A stretch of 64,000 nt of DNA from Chrysogorgia sp. JL179-B06 (lineage: Eukaryota > Cnidaria > Anthozoa > Scleralcyonacea > Chrysogorgiidae), in assembly GCA_035772405.1 (NCBI GenBank), contig JAYKKM010000309.1, positions 186,001 through 250,000 on the forward strand, read 5' to 3'. Positions 42,444 through 53,668 of the stretch are shown here, one piece after another; position 1 is the first letter of the stretch, and every line of letters begins with the position of its first letter. A program made the translations under genes and the position numbers. The notes under the pieces were generated by a model. It was not told where the DNA came from. It was given only the letters and a program-made list of their open reading frames with translations, and made no database searches.

Positions 42444-43089
42444 TCTAAAGCATTCGATACGGCGGTTGGTTTTTGTTTCAAAAACTTACCTTAGCTGGTT
42501 TCTCTGATGAATCTACTAGTTGGTTCAAATCTTACCTATCAAACAGAAGCCAAGTGACCACTTTGTCAAATGCCTTCTCTCTCAAACCTATTTCTGTTGG
42601 CGTTCCCCAAGTAAGCATTTTAGGACCGTTGCTTTTTCTCATTTATATCAATGGTTTATCAACCTGTATTAATTACTGCAATATTTCTCTATACGCTGAT
42701 GATACAGTTGTTTACTATTCCTCTAACAATGCCCACGATATTGAAGAAAAGCTTAATTCTGACCTTGAACGATTATGTGGTTGGTTTAACGCCAACCTTC
42801 TTACACTAAATGTTTCTAAATGTAAATTAGTAATATACGGCAGCACTCGCAAACTTTCGAATTTTAGTCATGTTTCAGTAAAAGCGTATGACCAACCATT
42901 TGAGAGAACCGATTCATTTAAACGCTTAGGAGTAACAATAAATCAAAACATGTGCTGGTCAGACCATATTGATTCCATTTGCAAGAAAGTAAATCAACGC
43001 CTTGGCATCATCCGTCGTGTGAAACACTTACTACCTCTCCATGCTGGACTCACCCTTTACAACAGCCTTGTACTTCCTTTATTTGATTA
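42444..43089 (+). pseudogene. CR1-like LINE RT palm (copy A)
   Basis: Resumes right after the TA duplication with SKAFDT (rest of motif A), has a frameshift near 42470, then 42473-43089 is open: SDESTSWFKSYLSNRSQV, GVPQVSILGPLLFLIYI (motif B), ISLYADDTVVYY (motif C with both Asp), FKRLGVTINQNM, ending LPLFDY at the next insertion. Confidence 0.85.
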
Positions 43090-43689
43090 CTTAACAATTA
43101 GTCACTGAAGTCGAGGTGACTATCGTTGAATATTTACCGAACCGCGAAGCGGCGAGGTAAATATAACGATAATCACCGAGACTGAGGTGACTAATTGTTT
43201 TAGTATAATTTCAGGCTTGAACTGAATATTCAATTGAGAAGTTTTAAATAGACAGTTTGAACTGTGTTATGCTCGATGTTTTCTTACGCTTGACAGCTTT
43301 CAAAAACACACTACGATCAAAACGGACGCACAAATACAAATAATTATACGATAAACAACTTCCTTACCCTTAGACAGTTCTATCTTGAGAGAAACCTGAT
43401 ATATACAATGTCTTTATGCTACGTTTTTGAGCCTTTTCGACGATTTTTTAGTTATAATAATATAGTCGCCATTTTGAAAAAAAATTCGTCGTGTTTTAGA
43501 AACCATACATCAAAATGATGATTCCGAGAGGGGACTGGAACGAATAAATATAGTCTGGTTACAAAAAACACTTTTTCAAGTATGATTTCTAGTAAAGTGA
43601 TAGTCACCGCGCTACGCGGTGACTATCGTCTCAGATTTACTGGCCAGTCAGCCAATCAGAGCTCGTTTAAGCTCAGAAATTATACTAAA
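43090..43689. mobile_element. Double-hairpin MITE inserted in CR1-like copy A
   Basis: Two adjacent inverted structures. 43090-43198 folds on itself (ACAATTAGTCAC...GTGACTAATTGT with a GCGAAGCGGC tip). 43199-43689 has end repeats TTAGTATAATTTC and GAAATTATACTAA plus an inner palindrome GATAGTCACCGCG...CGCGGTGACTATC at about 43600-43628. The LINE frame stops at FDY before it and resumes SDIVWGD after it. Target duplication unresolved; no coding sequence. Confidence 0.8.
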
Positions 43690-44105
43690 GTGACATAGTG
43701 TGGGGAGACAAAAATAATTCCACACTCATGGAACGCCTACAAGTTCAACAGAACAATGCCGCCAGACTTATCCTCGATCTTCCTAACTACGCCTCTGCTA
43801 CTATGTCATTAAAATCTCTTAACTGTAAACCATTATCTCTTCGTCGTCGTTACCGTCGTTGTCTCTCAATTTTTAAGCATGTCAACCATATCGCAGACTT
43901 TGATTTTGAACTTCTGAAGACTTCCAACATTCACCACTGCAACACACGTCGGCGAGACAATTTTCATCTACCGCGACCACGTACCAACTGGGGTAAACAG
44001 CAAATGAAGTATCATTCTGTGTGCGATTGGAATTTATTGTCAACCGACCTAAGGGAATCCTCAAGTTTAGAATATTTTAAAACAAACTTAAAGAAACTAT
44101 TCTAA
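43690..44105 (+). pseudogene. CR1-like LINE ORF2 C-terminal region (copy A)
   Basis: Open to TAA 44103-44105: DIVWGDKNN, RLQVQQNNAARLILDLPNYA, SLNCKPLSLRRRYRRCLSIF, then WNLLSTDLRESSSLEYFK and a terminal FKTNLKKLF. This is the normal C-terminus of CR1-type polymerases. Confidence 0.85.
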
Positions 44106-44446
44106 CCACATCAATTTCAAATTACTTTATTTGTTTGAGCGTAACGTTTCTCTTCTTATAGTTTTATAATCTATCATGTATTTACATTACTTATATATTT
44201 ACGACAGGACCTACCTGAAAACCACCATTGGTGAGCGGAGCATCCTGTATAAATATTAAATTAAATAAAAGTAAAAATTAAAAAATGTTGGTAAAAAGAC
44301 TTGACTAGAAAAATCTAGTCTTCCTATACATTTTTAAATTATTTTTTTTAAAAATTAAAATTAAAATCTTTTTCTGTCAAGGTAAAAAACTATATATTAG
44401 CACAATGTCATAATTAAGGAATATGGTCATCAGGGATTTATACATA
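44106..44446 (+). other. CR1-like copy A 3' untranslated region and AT-rich tail
   Basis: Contains CGACAGGACCTACCTGAAAA, then ATTAAATTAAATAAAAG-type sequence near 44255-44275, the likely LINE end. Beyond it GACTTGACTAG/CTAGTC forms a short hairpin and the rest is AT-rich. Confidence 0.55.
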
Positions 44447-44711
44447 CAATCCTGGCCAAAATTCATTCGAACATCTCCGTACAAACGATGGTAATCAGAA
44501 AAACGCCATCCCCCTCTGCCCCCGGACTAATGTTGGTTTAAGAATCTCTCCAAACCTTCATAATATATTGTTGTAAACTAGACTATTGTAGTTTGTAGAC
44601 TATTGTATAATGCTCCTAATACGTCTTTTATTATTATTATTATTAAAAAGTGAAATGGGGATGTCCGGATTAACTGTAAGCCAGTTGTCCCAGTGATTTT
44701 GGCCAGGATTG
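44447..44711. mobile_element. Mariner-type MITE, 265 bp
   Basis: Inverted termini CAATCCTGGCCAAAAT and ATTTTGGCCAGGATTG, flanked by TA at 44445-44446 and 44712-44713. The inside has an (ATT)n run near 44625-44642. No transposase. Confidence 0.8.
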
Positions 44712-45240
44712 TAGATGGAATTTGTATATGTTCGTTTCCTACTTTTGTGTCAGCGATTGATTGTCACGCTTCAAGAAAGGTTCCCTTTTGCCAATTATTC
44801 TCATTGTCTAAAAAATTCAAATCGGCTACCAAAAATACCTTCCTTCATGTCTTCCTTCGACAACACAACCTCATACCCAGAGCCTGCATTCCTTTTGGCC
44901 TGCGTGAAACTCGTCATTTGATTGGTCGATGCTGAGATCTCGCACCAGTTTCTTTAGGTGCTATTGATAGCGAAGTTTGCATTATCGAATCGCGGTAAAT
45001 AAACAGTTCTTTCAGAACTATGGCTGCTAAAGATTTATTCGAACCTGTAACACATAATTATACACGACAGACCCAAAATACAAATGAACACGTGAAATAA
45101 TTCAAAACAGCAAAAATCCCGACAAGTTAAAACTTAAAACTATTATTATTCTCTTTTCGTCGAAACAAACATCCATCGTCTGACTTGTCTCGTAATTATT
45201 CGCAGTTTCGCCTCAGAACTTTAAAATTATATTAGAGACG
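44712..45240. other. No gene seen
   Basis: Two overlapping open frames of 68-80 codons start near 44700 but show no domain. Sequence is AT-rich. Confidence 0.45.
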
Positions 45241-45410
45241 CGATCGTCAAGCTCGTATCCTCAGAAAAATTATTCTGATTCCCCGACAGGAATCGAACCT
45301 TAAACCTTCTGATTGCCGGTGAGACGCTCTAACCATTGAGCCACCGAGACAGGTTCGATTCCTGTCCGTGACTCAGAATCATTTTTCTGAGGATATGAGC
45401 TTGACGATCG
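45241..45410 (-). repeat. 60-bp-arm hairpin built on a tRNA-like sequence
   Basis: Arms 45241-45300 and 45351-45410 are inverted copies around a 50-bp centre. Read on the minus strand, about 45352 to 45283 looks like a tRNA: TGGCTCAATGGTTAGAGCG (A-box and D-arm) and GGTTCGATTCC (B-box), with degraded anticodon and T stems. It is probably a tRNA-derived SINE head or tRNA relic that became palindromic; a working tRNA gene is unlikely. Confidence 0.65.
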
Positions 45411-45960
45411 TCCATGTATCGTCTGTCTACTCCAAGCTCTCCCACATTTACTACAGCAGTGTGTATATTAACAGTAAGAAATTATAGGGAACTTGGAACC
45501 GGAGGACTGGGAACGAAAGACCCAATTTTGAGGACTTTTTCATTGGAGTTCCCCAGAGCCTCTGTTTCTTGTCGCAGGCCAAAAGGAACGCAGGCTCTGG
45601 GTACGATATTGTCGACAATGTGGGCACAAGAATGGAACCACTGAGACCAATTAACCGTGAGGGAACTGGTACTAGAAAATAAATATGCTCACTCAGTCAC
45701 TAACCCTAACATAACCCTAATCCTAACATAACCCTAATCCTAACACTACATGACATGCGTATCCTAACATCCATCGTGTACTCTTTACATGGTTACTAAT
45801 GGGAGAATCGTCTGTATTTGTTTGGGGGCCGTAGTAACTGGCATTAGCTGTTGAAGTCACCCTGCCTATTATTATAATGTTTGTAAATCATGTTTGTAAT
45901 ATGTACATCATGGCAAAGCTAATAAATAAAATAGAATATCTGTTAATTCATTTGGTCGTA
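45411..45960. other. No gene seen
   Basis: A 76-codon open frame at 45414-45644 has no recognisable domain. Degenerate CCCTAACATAA repeats at about 45700-45750 are irregular. Confidence 0.45.
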
Positions 45961-47069
45961 CAGTGGAACCCCGCCTTACGGCCACCTCGTTAATACGCCT
46001 CGTTAATACGGTCACCTCGTTATTACGGCCACTTGTTTTGTCCAGGCAAAACGGCAGTGCATTTCCTTATAAAAATACCCCGTTAATACGGCCAACGGCC
46101 ACATTGTAAAATCCCAACGTTAACAATCACCACGTTTATATTATACGGCCACTCCAACGAAACATGCATTCTAAAATCTAAAAGACAAGTGAGTAAGTGA
46201 CAAACGGAAATATATCTTGAGACAAAAGACTTAAGCCGGTTTTCCACTTCACCATTTCGCTCGCTGCTAGAGAAATATTTCGCCGATGACATCATTTTTT
46301 CCCGTTTTCATTGATCGACAACTGAAAAAAATGATGTCATTGTGGAAATATTTCGCTAGCGGCGAGGCAAATGTCGAAACCGTAGACGGTCGGACACCTC
46401 ATTGATGGAACACACCTCAGGTGGAGGCTATTTCAGAGTACGGTAGACCACCAAACCCAACCCCAACACAACAAAGATCCTAACCAGGGTTGTCAGCAGA
46501 TCTGAGCCCGAAGTAGCCAAATTCAAGATCAAAAGAAGCCAAAAAAAGCCAAACTGAAACCCAATCTCCTACCTAGAGGATCGCGCCTAAGGTAGCTGAA
46601 TTACGTAATTCTTAAGCGTAATGGCATGATAGAAGAACTCAGAAATCTGTTTATTACATCTTTAAATAAGAAGAAATTTTGATGAAATCTATATAAAAGG
46701 AAAATAACTTTATTATTTGACAACATTTCGATATTTTACACTCTTAATGAGGTGTCCGACCGTCTACGGTTTCGAAATTGGCAGCGGCGAGCGAAATGGT
46801 GAAGTGGAAAACCGGCTTTACACCTCCAGACTTAATTTTAATTGAAAGAGTCTGTAACATGTCATGTAATAAAGTTTCAGATAAGCAGCAGAGTTCTCAA
46901 TATGGTTTACTTTTCTTACTATTTCCTTCTTGCTTTGTGTGTCTTTTTCTTATTTCATTTCTTACCTTATAACAGCCATATTTTTAACAGCCATCAAATT
47001 TGACCCTTCCCCGTTAATACGGCCAAATTGTTATGGCGCGTTGGTTACCGTATTAACGGGGTTCCACTG
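45961..47069. mobile_element. Pogo/Tigger-like non-autonomous element, 1.1 kb
   Basis: Begins CAGTGGAACCCCGCCTTACG and ends ACGGGGTTCCACTG, with TA at 45959-45960 and 47070-47071. Repeated GTTAATACGGCCA words lie near both ends. CAGTGGAACCCCG-type ends with TA duplications are known for pogo/Tigger MITEs. No transposase frame; a second inverted-repeat element sits inside (46226-46820). Confidence 0.82.
46226..46820. mobile_element. Foldback element nested in the pogo-like MITE
   Basis: TTAAGCCGGTTTTCCACTTC at the left and its reverse complement near 46795-46818 at the right. CGAAACCGTAGACGGTCGGA (46376-) recurs inverted near 46755-46775. A further palindrome containing AAATGATGTCAT lies at about 46280-46370. 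The left boundary word TTAA resembles the TTAA-bounded MITEs seen earlier. Confidence 0.65.
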
Positions 47070-47641
47070 TAATCGTATTTGTGAACGTTCGTGTATATGT
47101 GTATAGATTTGCGTTTGACTCAGTGTCTCGCGTCCAAATTTGACGAATGTTAACCGTGTAACGGTTACATGTTAACCGTGTAACGGTTACGGAAACGAGA
47201 AGTTAGAATTCTCGTCATTCTAACTGCTGTAGACACACATGCACCTATTGGATGCCTATTTTTTATCCTGTATGTCGCACTTGTCATTAAGATATTTAAG
47301 TTGCCACCGAAATTGGGCAAACCGCGCATGTCCGGTTTATCCATGAATTTTACTCCTTAAATATTTCATAATCTCATTCGTTTATTCTTCATTAATGTTT
47401 GCAATTTTGTTAATATTTCTGATACGTTTAGGCGAAATTTAATAGAAGACTATTTAAAACAAGAAAAAATAGAAAGGGGTTTGAAAATCGAAACCTGAAG
47501 ATTTCATCATCAGTCGCTTCTTTGGTGAGCATCTTGGTTGGTTGGTTGGAAAATGGTGATGATCATCGTTGATAATTAATTAGATTCGTAATTAATGCAC
47601 GCAACAGCGAGTTTGCCTAAATTTTTTTTGGGAGCGCCAAC
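47070..47641. other. No gene seen; likely 5' region of the next LINE
   Basis: Two copies of AACCGTGTAACGGTTAC at about 47153-47190, each palindromic. Otherwise AT-rich. Confidence 0.45.
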
Positions 47642-48275
47642 ATGGCTGCCAGACCTGTTATCTGGTTCTTTATATTTTATTTACTATTGCCTCTAACTTG
47701 CACTAATAATGTATTACGGAAACACAAAATGTACGTTCCTAACGACCTGAATTATCTTCAGGCTGGTGAGTCATCCACTGGTATGTTTATGGTTTCGATT
47801 AATCTGCAATTTATTAATCTTCATGTACGTGTGAGACGAAGAGAACTTGCATCTCATTATTATTCTCGGCTTCCATCATCCAAATCCCGGTTTGCTTGGC
47901 ATTGTTTGCTTGGCCTTTGTAAAAGATCTCACTGTTCATGTCGATGTATCTAGAAATCCTGGTCCAGTTAAGTCCGCTTCGAACTGTCTTGAACCTGAGA
48001 ATTCAAGCGGTAGTTCGTCATGGATTACCGCTCACAAGCTAAGTTATTCAAGAACAAAGTTGTTTTCTCTTAAACGACATCCAACTCAATTATCCCTGAG
48101 ACTGCCGCTCAGCTGAAGTTCCTTGACCTGTTTAAATTTCGTGGTACTCGTGCTGGTCGCCAATCTGCACAATACAGGAACATCGATGCGCTGAAGCCTT
48201 CGCACTCTCGCTACTTGCCAGTTCGACCCTTTTCGCGCAGAACTGCTAATTTTACAAATTTAATTCACGTGGTAC
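47642..48275 (+). pseudogene. CR1/L2-like LINE N-terminus with degenerate 2A-like motif
   Basis: ATG 47642 opens MAARPVIWFFIFYLLLPLTC, a hydrophobic start. A frameshift near 47840 leads to the frame at 47847-48116 with VDVSRNPGP (47940-47966). That resembles a 2A motif but with Ser in place of the conserved Glu. Another frame break follows before the LTR-element insertion at 48276. Confidence 0.6.
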
Positions 48276-48958
48276 TGTAACATGGTATCATATACCATGT
48301 AATATATTATATAATTATAAGACCTTAGTTAACCTTCCTCGTATGAATAAGCAAATACTTATTTTCCCACAAACGTGTAAACAGACATGAATCAGCATAG
48401 AGATTAAACAACCACAGGAAAACGCCTAGTTCCACAAACGCGTAAACGGACATGAATCGGCACAGCGTTGGTGGTTTTGTGGTTGCTAGAACTTGTTTTC
48501 ACATACTGTATTGCGTAGAGGAAATTCATCATAGTTTAGGAATTCTTCCTCTACCATGTATTATAAAAGCTGAGCACAATAGAGTATAGGAGGAGAAGAT
48601 TCAGAGGTATCACGAAAGCCAGTTAGGCTGAAGTGAATCACGAAAGCCAGTTAGGCTGGAGTATTGCAGAGATTGAAGAAACTGAACATCTATTAATCAA
48701 AGAATCACAAAGTTAAAGAACGAAGAAGATACCAAGACCAAAGTTGTGCTCAGTCAGAAATAAAGAGATAAGTTGAACAAAATAGGAAAGTTGTTATTAA
48801 CATTATAGAAATACATATATTTGAAGTATTAATAAATATTGTAAAAGGTAATTGGTTTCACGCTATATAGTGTTACGAGGAGAATATTATTGAACCCAAA
48901 ACTAGAGTCTACAAATAATTATAAACAAACAGTCGACGCATATCTCCTCCCCGTAACA
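48276..48958 (+). repeat. 5' LTR of the Gmr1-type element
   Basis: 683 bp, TGTAACATGG...CGTAACA, followed by the primer-binding site. Contains TATTATAAAAGCTGAGCAC near 48560 as a likely promoter region and a tandem CACGAAAGCCAGTTAGGCTG repeat near 48610-48660. Confidence 0.92.
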
Positions 48959-48960
48959 AT

Positions 48961-48978
48961 TGGGGGCTCAGACGGGAA
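48961..48978 (+). other. Primer-binding site of the Gmr1-type element
   Basis: TGGGGGCTCAGACGGGAA begins two bases after the LTR. The first nine bases match the primer site used with tRNA-Pro in some retroviruses; the rest does not match closely, so the tRNA is uncertain. Confidence 0.65.
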
Positions 48979-49144
48979 CCTTCGTTGTAACAATTTGATC
49001 CGAAAGTAAGAAACAAAAAAAAAAGGCGGCGAGAAGAAACTAAATCGAAAAGTCATTTCATTCATAAGATATTAATCGGAATTTGAAAAATACTGTCGGC
49101 GTAAGTGTTAGTACACAGTGTGAAACCAGATACCTTAATTAAAC

Positions 49145-50494
49145 ATGTCAACATTAAATCCAGAGCAATTTATGTTGGAACCAAATCTCGAAATACTTAA
49201 TAACCTCAGAAAAGATGACCTTATTACTACACTAGGCAAACATTTCAAATTAGAAGTAAAAAGCTTACAAAGAAAGTGCCAAAATTTCAATATAATTAAG
49301 AACCACCTTGTAAAATCAAAAACATTCGAACAGTCCGATTTTAATACAGATCAAGATAGTGAATCTGATACTATAACTGTAGAAGATATTGATGTTAATA
49401 ACGATGAGAAAAGCGAGATAGATAGACAGTGGCAAAGAGAACAAGAACAAATCTTGTGGGAGAGAGAAAGAGAGAAGCGCGAATGGGAAAAAGAAAGAGA
49501 AAGAGAAGAGAGAGAGTTTATGTTAAGGGAGCATGAAATCGAATTAAGAAAGCTAGAATTACAAGCGAAAACGCAAGGTCATCTTGAAAAGAGTTCAGGT
49601 CAAAAATTTGATCTAACAAAACATATTCGAATGGTTCCACCTTTCCAGGAACGGGAATCTGACCAATATTTTTTACATTTTGAAAAGATTGCACTAAATT
49701 GCGATTGGCCAAAAGAAAGCTGGACAATGTTGCTGCAAAGTGTCATGGTCGGAAAAGCTCGCGAAATTTATTCTCAACTTTCCATCGAGATATCGGCAAA
49801 TTATGATATGGTAAAAGAACTTACCTCAAAGGTTATAAGTTGGTCCCTGAGGCGTATCGTCAAAAAATTCGAAATTTAGAAAAAACCGGCAATAGGAATC
49901 ATGTCCAATTTGCACAAGAAAAAGAACAATTATTCGATCGGTGGTGTTCATCTGAAAAAGTTAATAAAGAATACAAAAAATTGCGAGAACTAATTTTAAT
50001 AGAAGAATTTAAACGTTGCATAAATCCCGAGGTCCGCACATTTATAAATGAACAAAAGCCAACAAGTTCCACTGCTGCTGCACGTTTAGCAGACGATTTC
50101 GCCTTAACCCACAAGAATTCGTTCGGAAGTAAGTCACAATCACCTTCCTTTGAACCACAAAATAATGGTGACAACAGACAAACACCCAGAAATTTCCCGC
50201 GCGATAACCGAGAAAGTAAAGCAGGTTATAATGACACACGAACATCGCGTGACTCAAACAATTGGAGACGGTCCACGAACAATTTTAAGCCGAACATACA
50301 AAATAGAACACAATAATTTCAGAATAAAAACAATAAAAAAACCTTTTAATTCGATCACTTGTGGTTATTGCAGACGTAAAGGACACATGATATCGGATTG
50401 TTATTCCATGAGACGAAACCAACAAAATCAGAAAATCAGACAAAAAAACAGGCTTTATTTCACGATCAAAACCGAACTTTCAAAATTATACTAA
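49145..50494 (+). pseudogene. Gmr1-type gag with zinc knuckle, frameshifted
   Basis: First frame 49145-49879 has a strongly charged coiled coil (residues about 95-145, repeated ERE/KRE) and VPPFQERESDQYFLHFEKIA, a SCAN-like gag core. Near 49835 the frame shifts to 49840-50316 (VPEAYRQKIRNLEK, a SCAN-like continuation, then an Asn/Arg-rich tail). A second shift near 50310 leads to the CCHC knuckle CGYCRRKGHMISDC at 50360-50401. So at least two indels break gag. Confidence 0.82.
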
Positions 50495-50579
50495 ACAACA
50501 ATCAACATCTGTTTCTGATAATAGCAGTGTTATTCATTTCGACAAGGGTTTAGCTATCAACGGTAATACTGACCCTATT

Positions 50580-51203
50580 ATGAAGATATTTGAACGATTT
50601 GTTAATAAGGCTAAGGTTTCACTTTTGAGCGAACCAACAAAATTTATTCCGATTCAAATATTACGAGATACCGGTGCATCCCAATCTTTAATACTGACAA
50701 ACACATTACCATTTTCTGACGAGTCATATTCGGGTACGAATGCTTTAATTAAAGGAGTTCACTCAAGCGATTATAGTCCAGTTCCTTTACACAATATTAA
50801 ATTGCAGTCCGATTTAGTCTCAGGAGATGTTTCTATAGGTATCATTGATTCTTTACCTTTTGATGGTATACAGTTGTTATTAGGAAACGATCTGGCTGGT
50901 GAAAAGGTAACCATAAATCCCATACTGACAAATAAACCATGTATGACACAGAATCCCGACGTCATTGAACAGGAAATTCCAAATTTATATCCTTCATGTG
51001 CGGTAACCAGAGCAATAGCCAAACAACATAAATTAGTGGACATTAACGAAGACGAACTTGATTTATCCGATACCTTTTTTGCGGATATATTTGAGAATCC
51101 TACAAAACACATACTACGAAAAACAATGCGGCTGATACACCAAACATGTCACAATCTAATCTCATTAATGAGCAAAAGAATGATCCTGAGATATCTTCAT
51201 TAA
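50580..51203 (+). CDS. Gmr1-type aspartic protease region
   Basis: Open frame of 207 codons. LRDTGASQSLIL supplies the catalytic DTG; LLLGNDLAG is the usual distal motif. It cleaves the polyprotein. The tail overlaps the start of the integrase frame (51146) and shifts frame there. Confidence 0.82.
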   Translation: MKIFERFVNKAKVSLLSEPTKFIPIQILRDTGASQSLILTNTLPFSDESYSGTNALIKGVHSSDYSPVPLHNIKLQSDLVSGDVSIGIIDSLPFDGIQLLLGNDLAGEKVTINPILTNKPCMTQNPDVIEQEIPNLYPSCAVTRAIAKQHKLVDINEDELDLSDTFFADIFENPTKHILRKTMRLIHQTCHNLISLMSKRMILRYLH

Positions 51204-52435
51204 TTCAACAAGCTTTCGATGATAGAGAAATAGCAGAACACGCAGTGGGTTATTTCACTAAAAATGGAATATTAATGCGGAAATGGCGACCCCCTGAGGT
51301 TAGCGCGAATGACACATGGTCTATTCGATACCAAATTATAATCCCAAAACCATATCGAGACGAAATCTTAAGCTTAGCACACGAAACACCCCCTTCAGGT
51401 CATTTGGGAATAAACAAAACACATGAAAAGATTTTGCGACATTTTTATTGGCCTCGAATTCGGAAAGACGTAGCCGAATTCTGTAAGACATGCCATACTT
51501 GCCAAGTAGTAGGAAAACCAAATCAGGTTATTCCGAAAGCACCGTTACAACCAATTCCAGCTTTTGAAGAACCGTTCAGTAGAATTATGATTGATTGCGT
51601 CGGACCATCGCCTAAAACTAAAAGAGGTAACCAATATCTGTTGACAATTATGTGCGTTCGACGCGTTTTCCTGAAGCCATTCCACTTCGAAATATTAAAG
51701 CTAAAACTATTGTTCAAGCCCTGACAAAGTTTTTTACTTTGGTTGGTCTTCCAAAATCTATCCAATCTGACCAAGGATCAAATTTCATGCCAGGATTATT
51801 TCAACAAGTCATGCATGAACTAGGTATCACGCAATATAAATCTACGGCTTATCACCCAGAAAGCCAAGGTGCAATCACCAAACCTTAAAACAAATGATTA
51901 AGACGTATTGTTTCGAAACTGAGAAAGATTGCGACGACGGAGTCCATTTACTTTTATTTGCAGCTCGTGAGTCGGTTCAAGAATCATTAGGGTTTAGTCC
52001 TTTTGAGTTATTTTTCGGCCACACCGTAAGGGGACCACTTAAGCTTTTAAAGGAAATTTGCTTTCCGAAGACGGCGTTTCGTTTAACCTTTTGCAGTACG
52101 TGTCCGACTTTCGCAACAAATTAACGAAGGCCTCTGATTTAGCACGAAAAAATCTTCAGTCGGCTCAAAATCGCATGAAGCGTCATTACGACAAGAACTC
52201 GATTACTCGTAGTTTTCAGCACGGTGATAGAGTTCTTGCGTTTCTTCCGGTTCCTGGAAAGTCCCTACAAGCTAGATACTTTGGCCCTTATGTTGTGGAA
52301 AAGAAAGAGAATGATTTAAATTATGTAATAGTAACCCCAAATAGGCGTAGAAATAAACAACTTTGTCATATAAATATGCTTAAGCCATATCATGAAAGAA
52401 AGAATGCAGTAGAGGCTGTAAATGTAGTCAGTTAA
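51146..52435 (+). pseudogene. Gmr1-type integrase, broken in three frames
   Basis: Frame 51146-51724 has the HHCC zinc site (AHETPPSGHLGINKTHE ... FCKTCHTC) and the first catalytic Asp (MIDCVGPSP). A frameshift near 51655 leads to the next frame with IQSDQGSNF (second Asp) and YHPESQGA (catalytic Glu). A further break near 51885 and another near 52070 precede the C-terminal GPY-like stretch (ARYFGPYVVEKK, 52270-52310). All catalytic residues are present, but the protein is not continuous. Its position upstream of RT is the unusual feature. Confidence 0.87.
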
Positions 52436-52528
52436 GATATAGATAGTCATAACAACAATGAAGACAAATCTGAACTCTTTAATCTGTCTGAGACAACGAA
52501 ACTAAGGAACTCCGATGTTTTACGAGAT

Positions 52529-52994
52529 TTGGATTCGAAGTTATCTCATCTTCAACCATCTCAACGCCAAGATGTTCTACACCTTGTTCAAGAGTATTCC
52601 AAATTATTTCCTGACGTTCCTTCCCAGACCGAAATGATTGCCCACGACGTGGATATTGGCGACGCCGTTCCTATAAAACAACACCCTTACCGGTTAAACC
52701 CAACCAAGCAAAAATACCTTCAACAAGAGATCCAATACCTCCTCGAGAGCGATTTCATTGAACCTAGCCAGAGTAGTTGGAGTTCACCTTGTATTTTAGT
52801 TCCAAAACCAGATGGAAGTTATCGCATGTGTACGTACTACTGTAAAGTGAACAATTTAACGAAATCGGATACTTTTCCTATTCCTAGTATGGATGATTGT
52901 GTTGATAAAATTGGAAATGCGAAATTTGTTTCGAAATTTGATTTACTGAAAGGATTCTGGCAAATTCCACTGAGCGAACGTGCCAAAGAAGTTT
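52529..52994 (+). pseudogene. Gmr1-type RT, first copy, truncated
   Basis: RT N-terminus: DVDIGDAVPIKQHPYRLN, SSWSSPCILVPKPDGSYRMC, SKFDLLKGFWQIPLSERAKE. It is cut at 52994 by the inserted LINE fragment. The Asp of the usual CxDY motif is Tyr here (MCTYYCKVN), unlike the second copy. Residues from 52640 on are duplicated at 53669. Confidence 0.85.
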
Positions 52995-53668
52995 GTATAA
53001 ACATATTTTATTAATAAATTAATTAATTAGTGTTTACCCAAGAGCGTAAACGCTCATCGAGGGGCTCACACTACATTTAACAATATAAATAATTAAATAA
53101 CGTACACTACAAGAGAAAACAAACACTAAGTATATGAACAATAAGTAAATAAATTTAGATCAACAGCAAAAATTGGTCAAAGCTGGTTCCATTGAAAGTT
53201 CAAAGATAGAATAGGTTAATCTTTAGAAAAATGATTAGTTTGCTTGATGTATTTTTGAACATGCATAAATATACATCTATTACTATCTATACTCAAAACG
53301 ATTGAACCAAATAAGAAAATTTTCAATTTTTGAAAATCCGACAAAAGATACCAGCCTTCACCATAAACTTGAGCAGCAGCCGAGAGTAAGGATAATCTAA
53401 GAACAGCATATCGGGAACAATATAAAAAGTAATGAATTACTGTTTCACAACAAGCTCCGCATAAACATGCTGGAGATAAACTACAATTAATTTTAAACAG
53501 ATAATAATTCAAAGCATTACAATTTAGGCGAAGACGAGTATGTAAAATAGAAGAGTATCTATCAATAGAAAAATCATAATAACTAGTATAAGTTTGAATG
53601 TCGAAGAAAAATAATGATTTCTTAAATAAACCAATCGACATTGAATTGCGATCAATAAGATCAATACT
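52995..53668 (-). mobile_element. 5'-truncated LINE fragment inserted in the Gmr1-type RT
   Basis: 674 bp. Its minus strand encodes a LINE polymerase C-terminus: YSSILHTRLRLNCNALNYYL, SPACLCGACCETVIHYFLYC, QKLKIFLFGSIV, open from 53668 to 53216. The 3' end is AT-rich (about 52998-53030). It is flanked by a direct duplication of target sequence, 52640-52994 and 53669-53999. Confidence 0.82.

Larger units (their letters stand above)
26180..44270 (+). mobile_element. CR1-like LINE (copy A), split by three insertions
   Basis: Coding blocks in order and on one strand are endonuclease 26225-26762, linker 26763-27271, RT fingers/palm start 30609-31223, RT palm 42444-43089, and C-terminal domain 43690-44105. 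Insertions fall at 27272-30589 (LINE), 31224-42441 (Tc1/mariner) and 43090-43689 (MITE). The 3' tail ends in AT-rich repeats near 44265. The 5' limit is uncertain. Bridging the Tc1 insertion site leaves the same frame running into RT motif A, so that insertion hit an otherwise open stretch. Confidence 0.85.

Noticed and set aside
45283..45352. Functional tRNA gene on the minus strand
   Set aside because: A and B boxes are present but anticodon and T stems do not pair well and it lies inside an inverted repeat.
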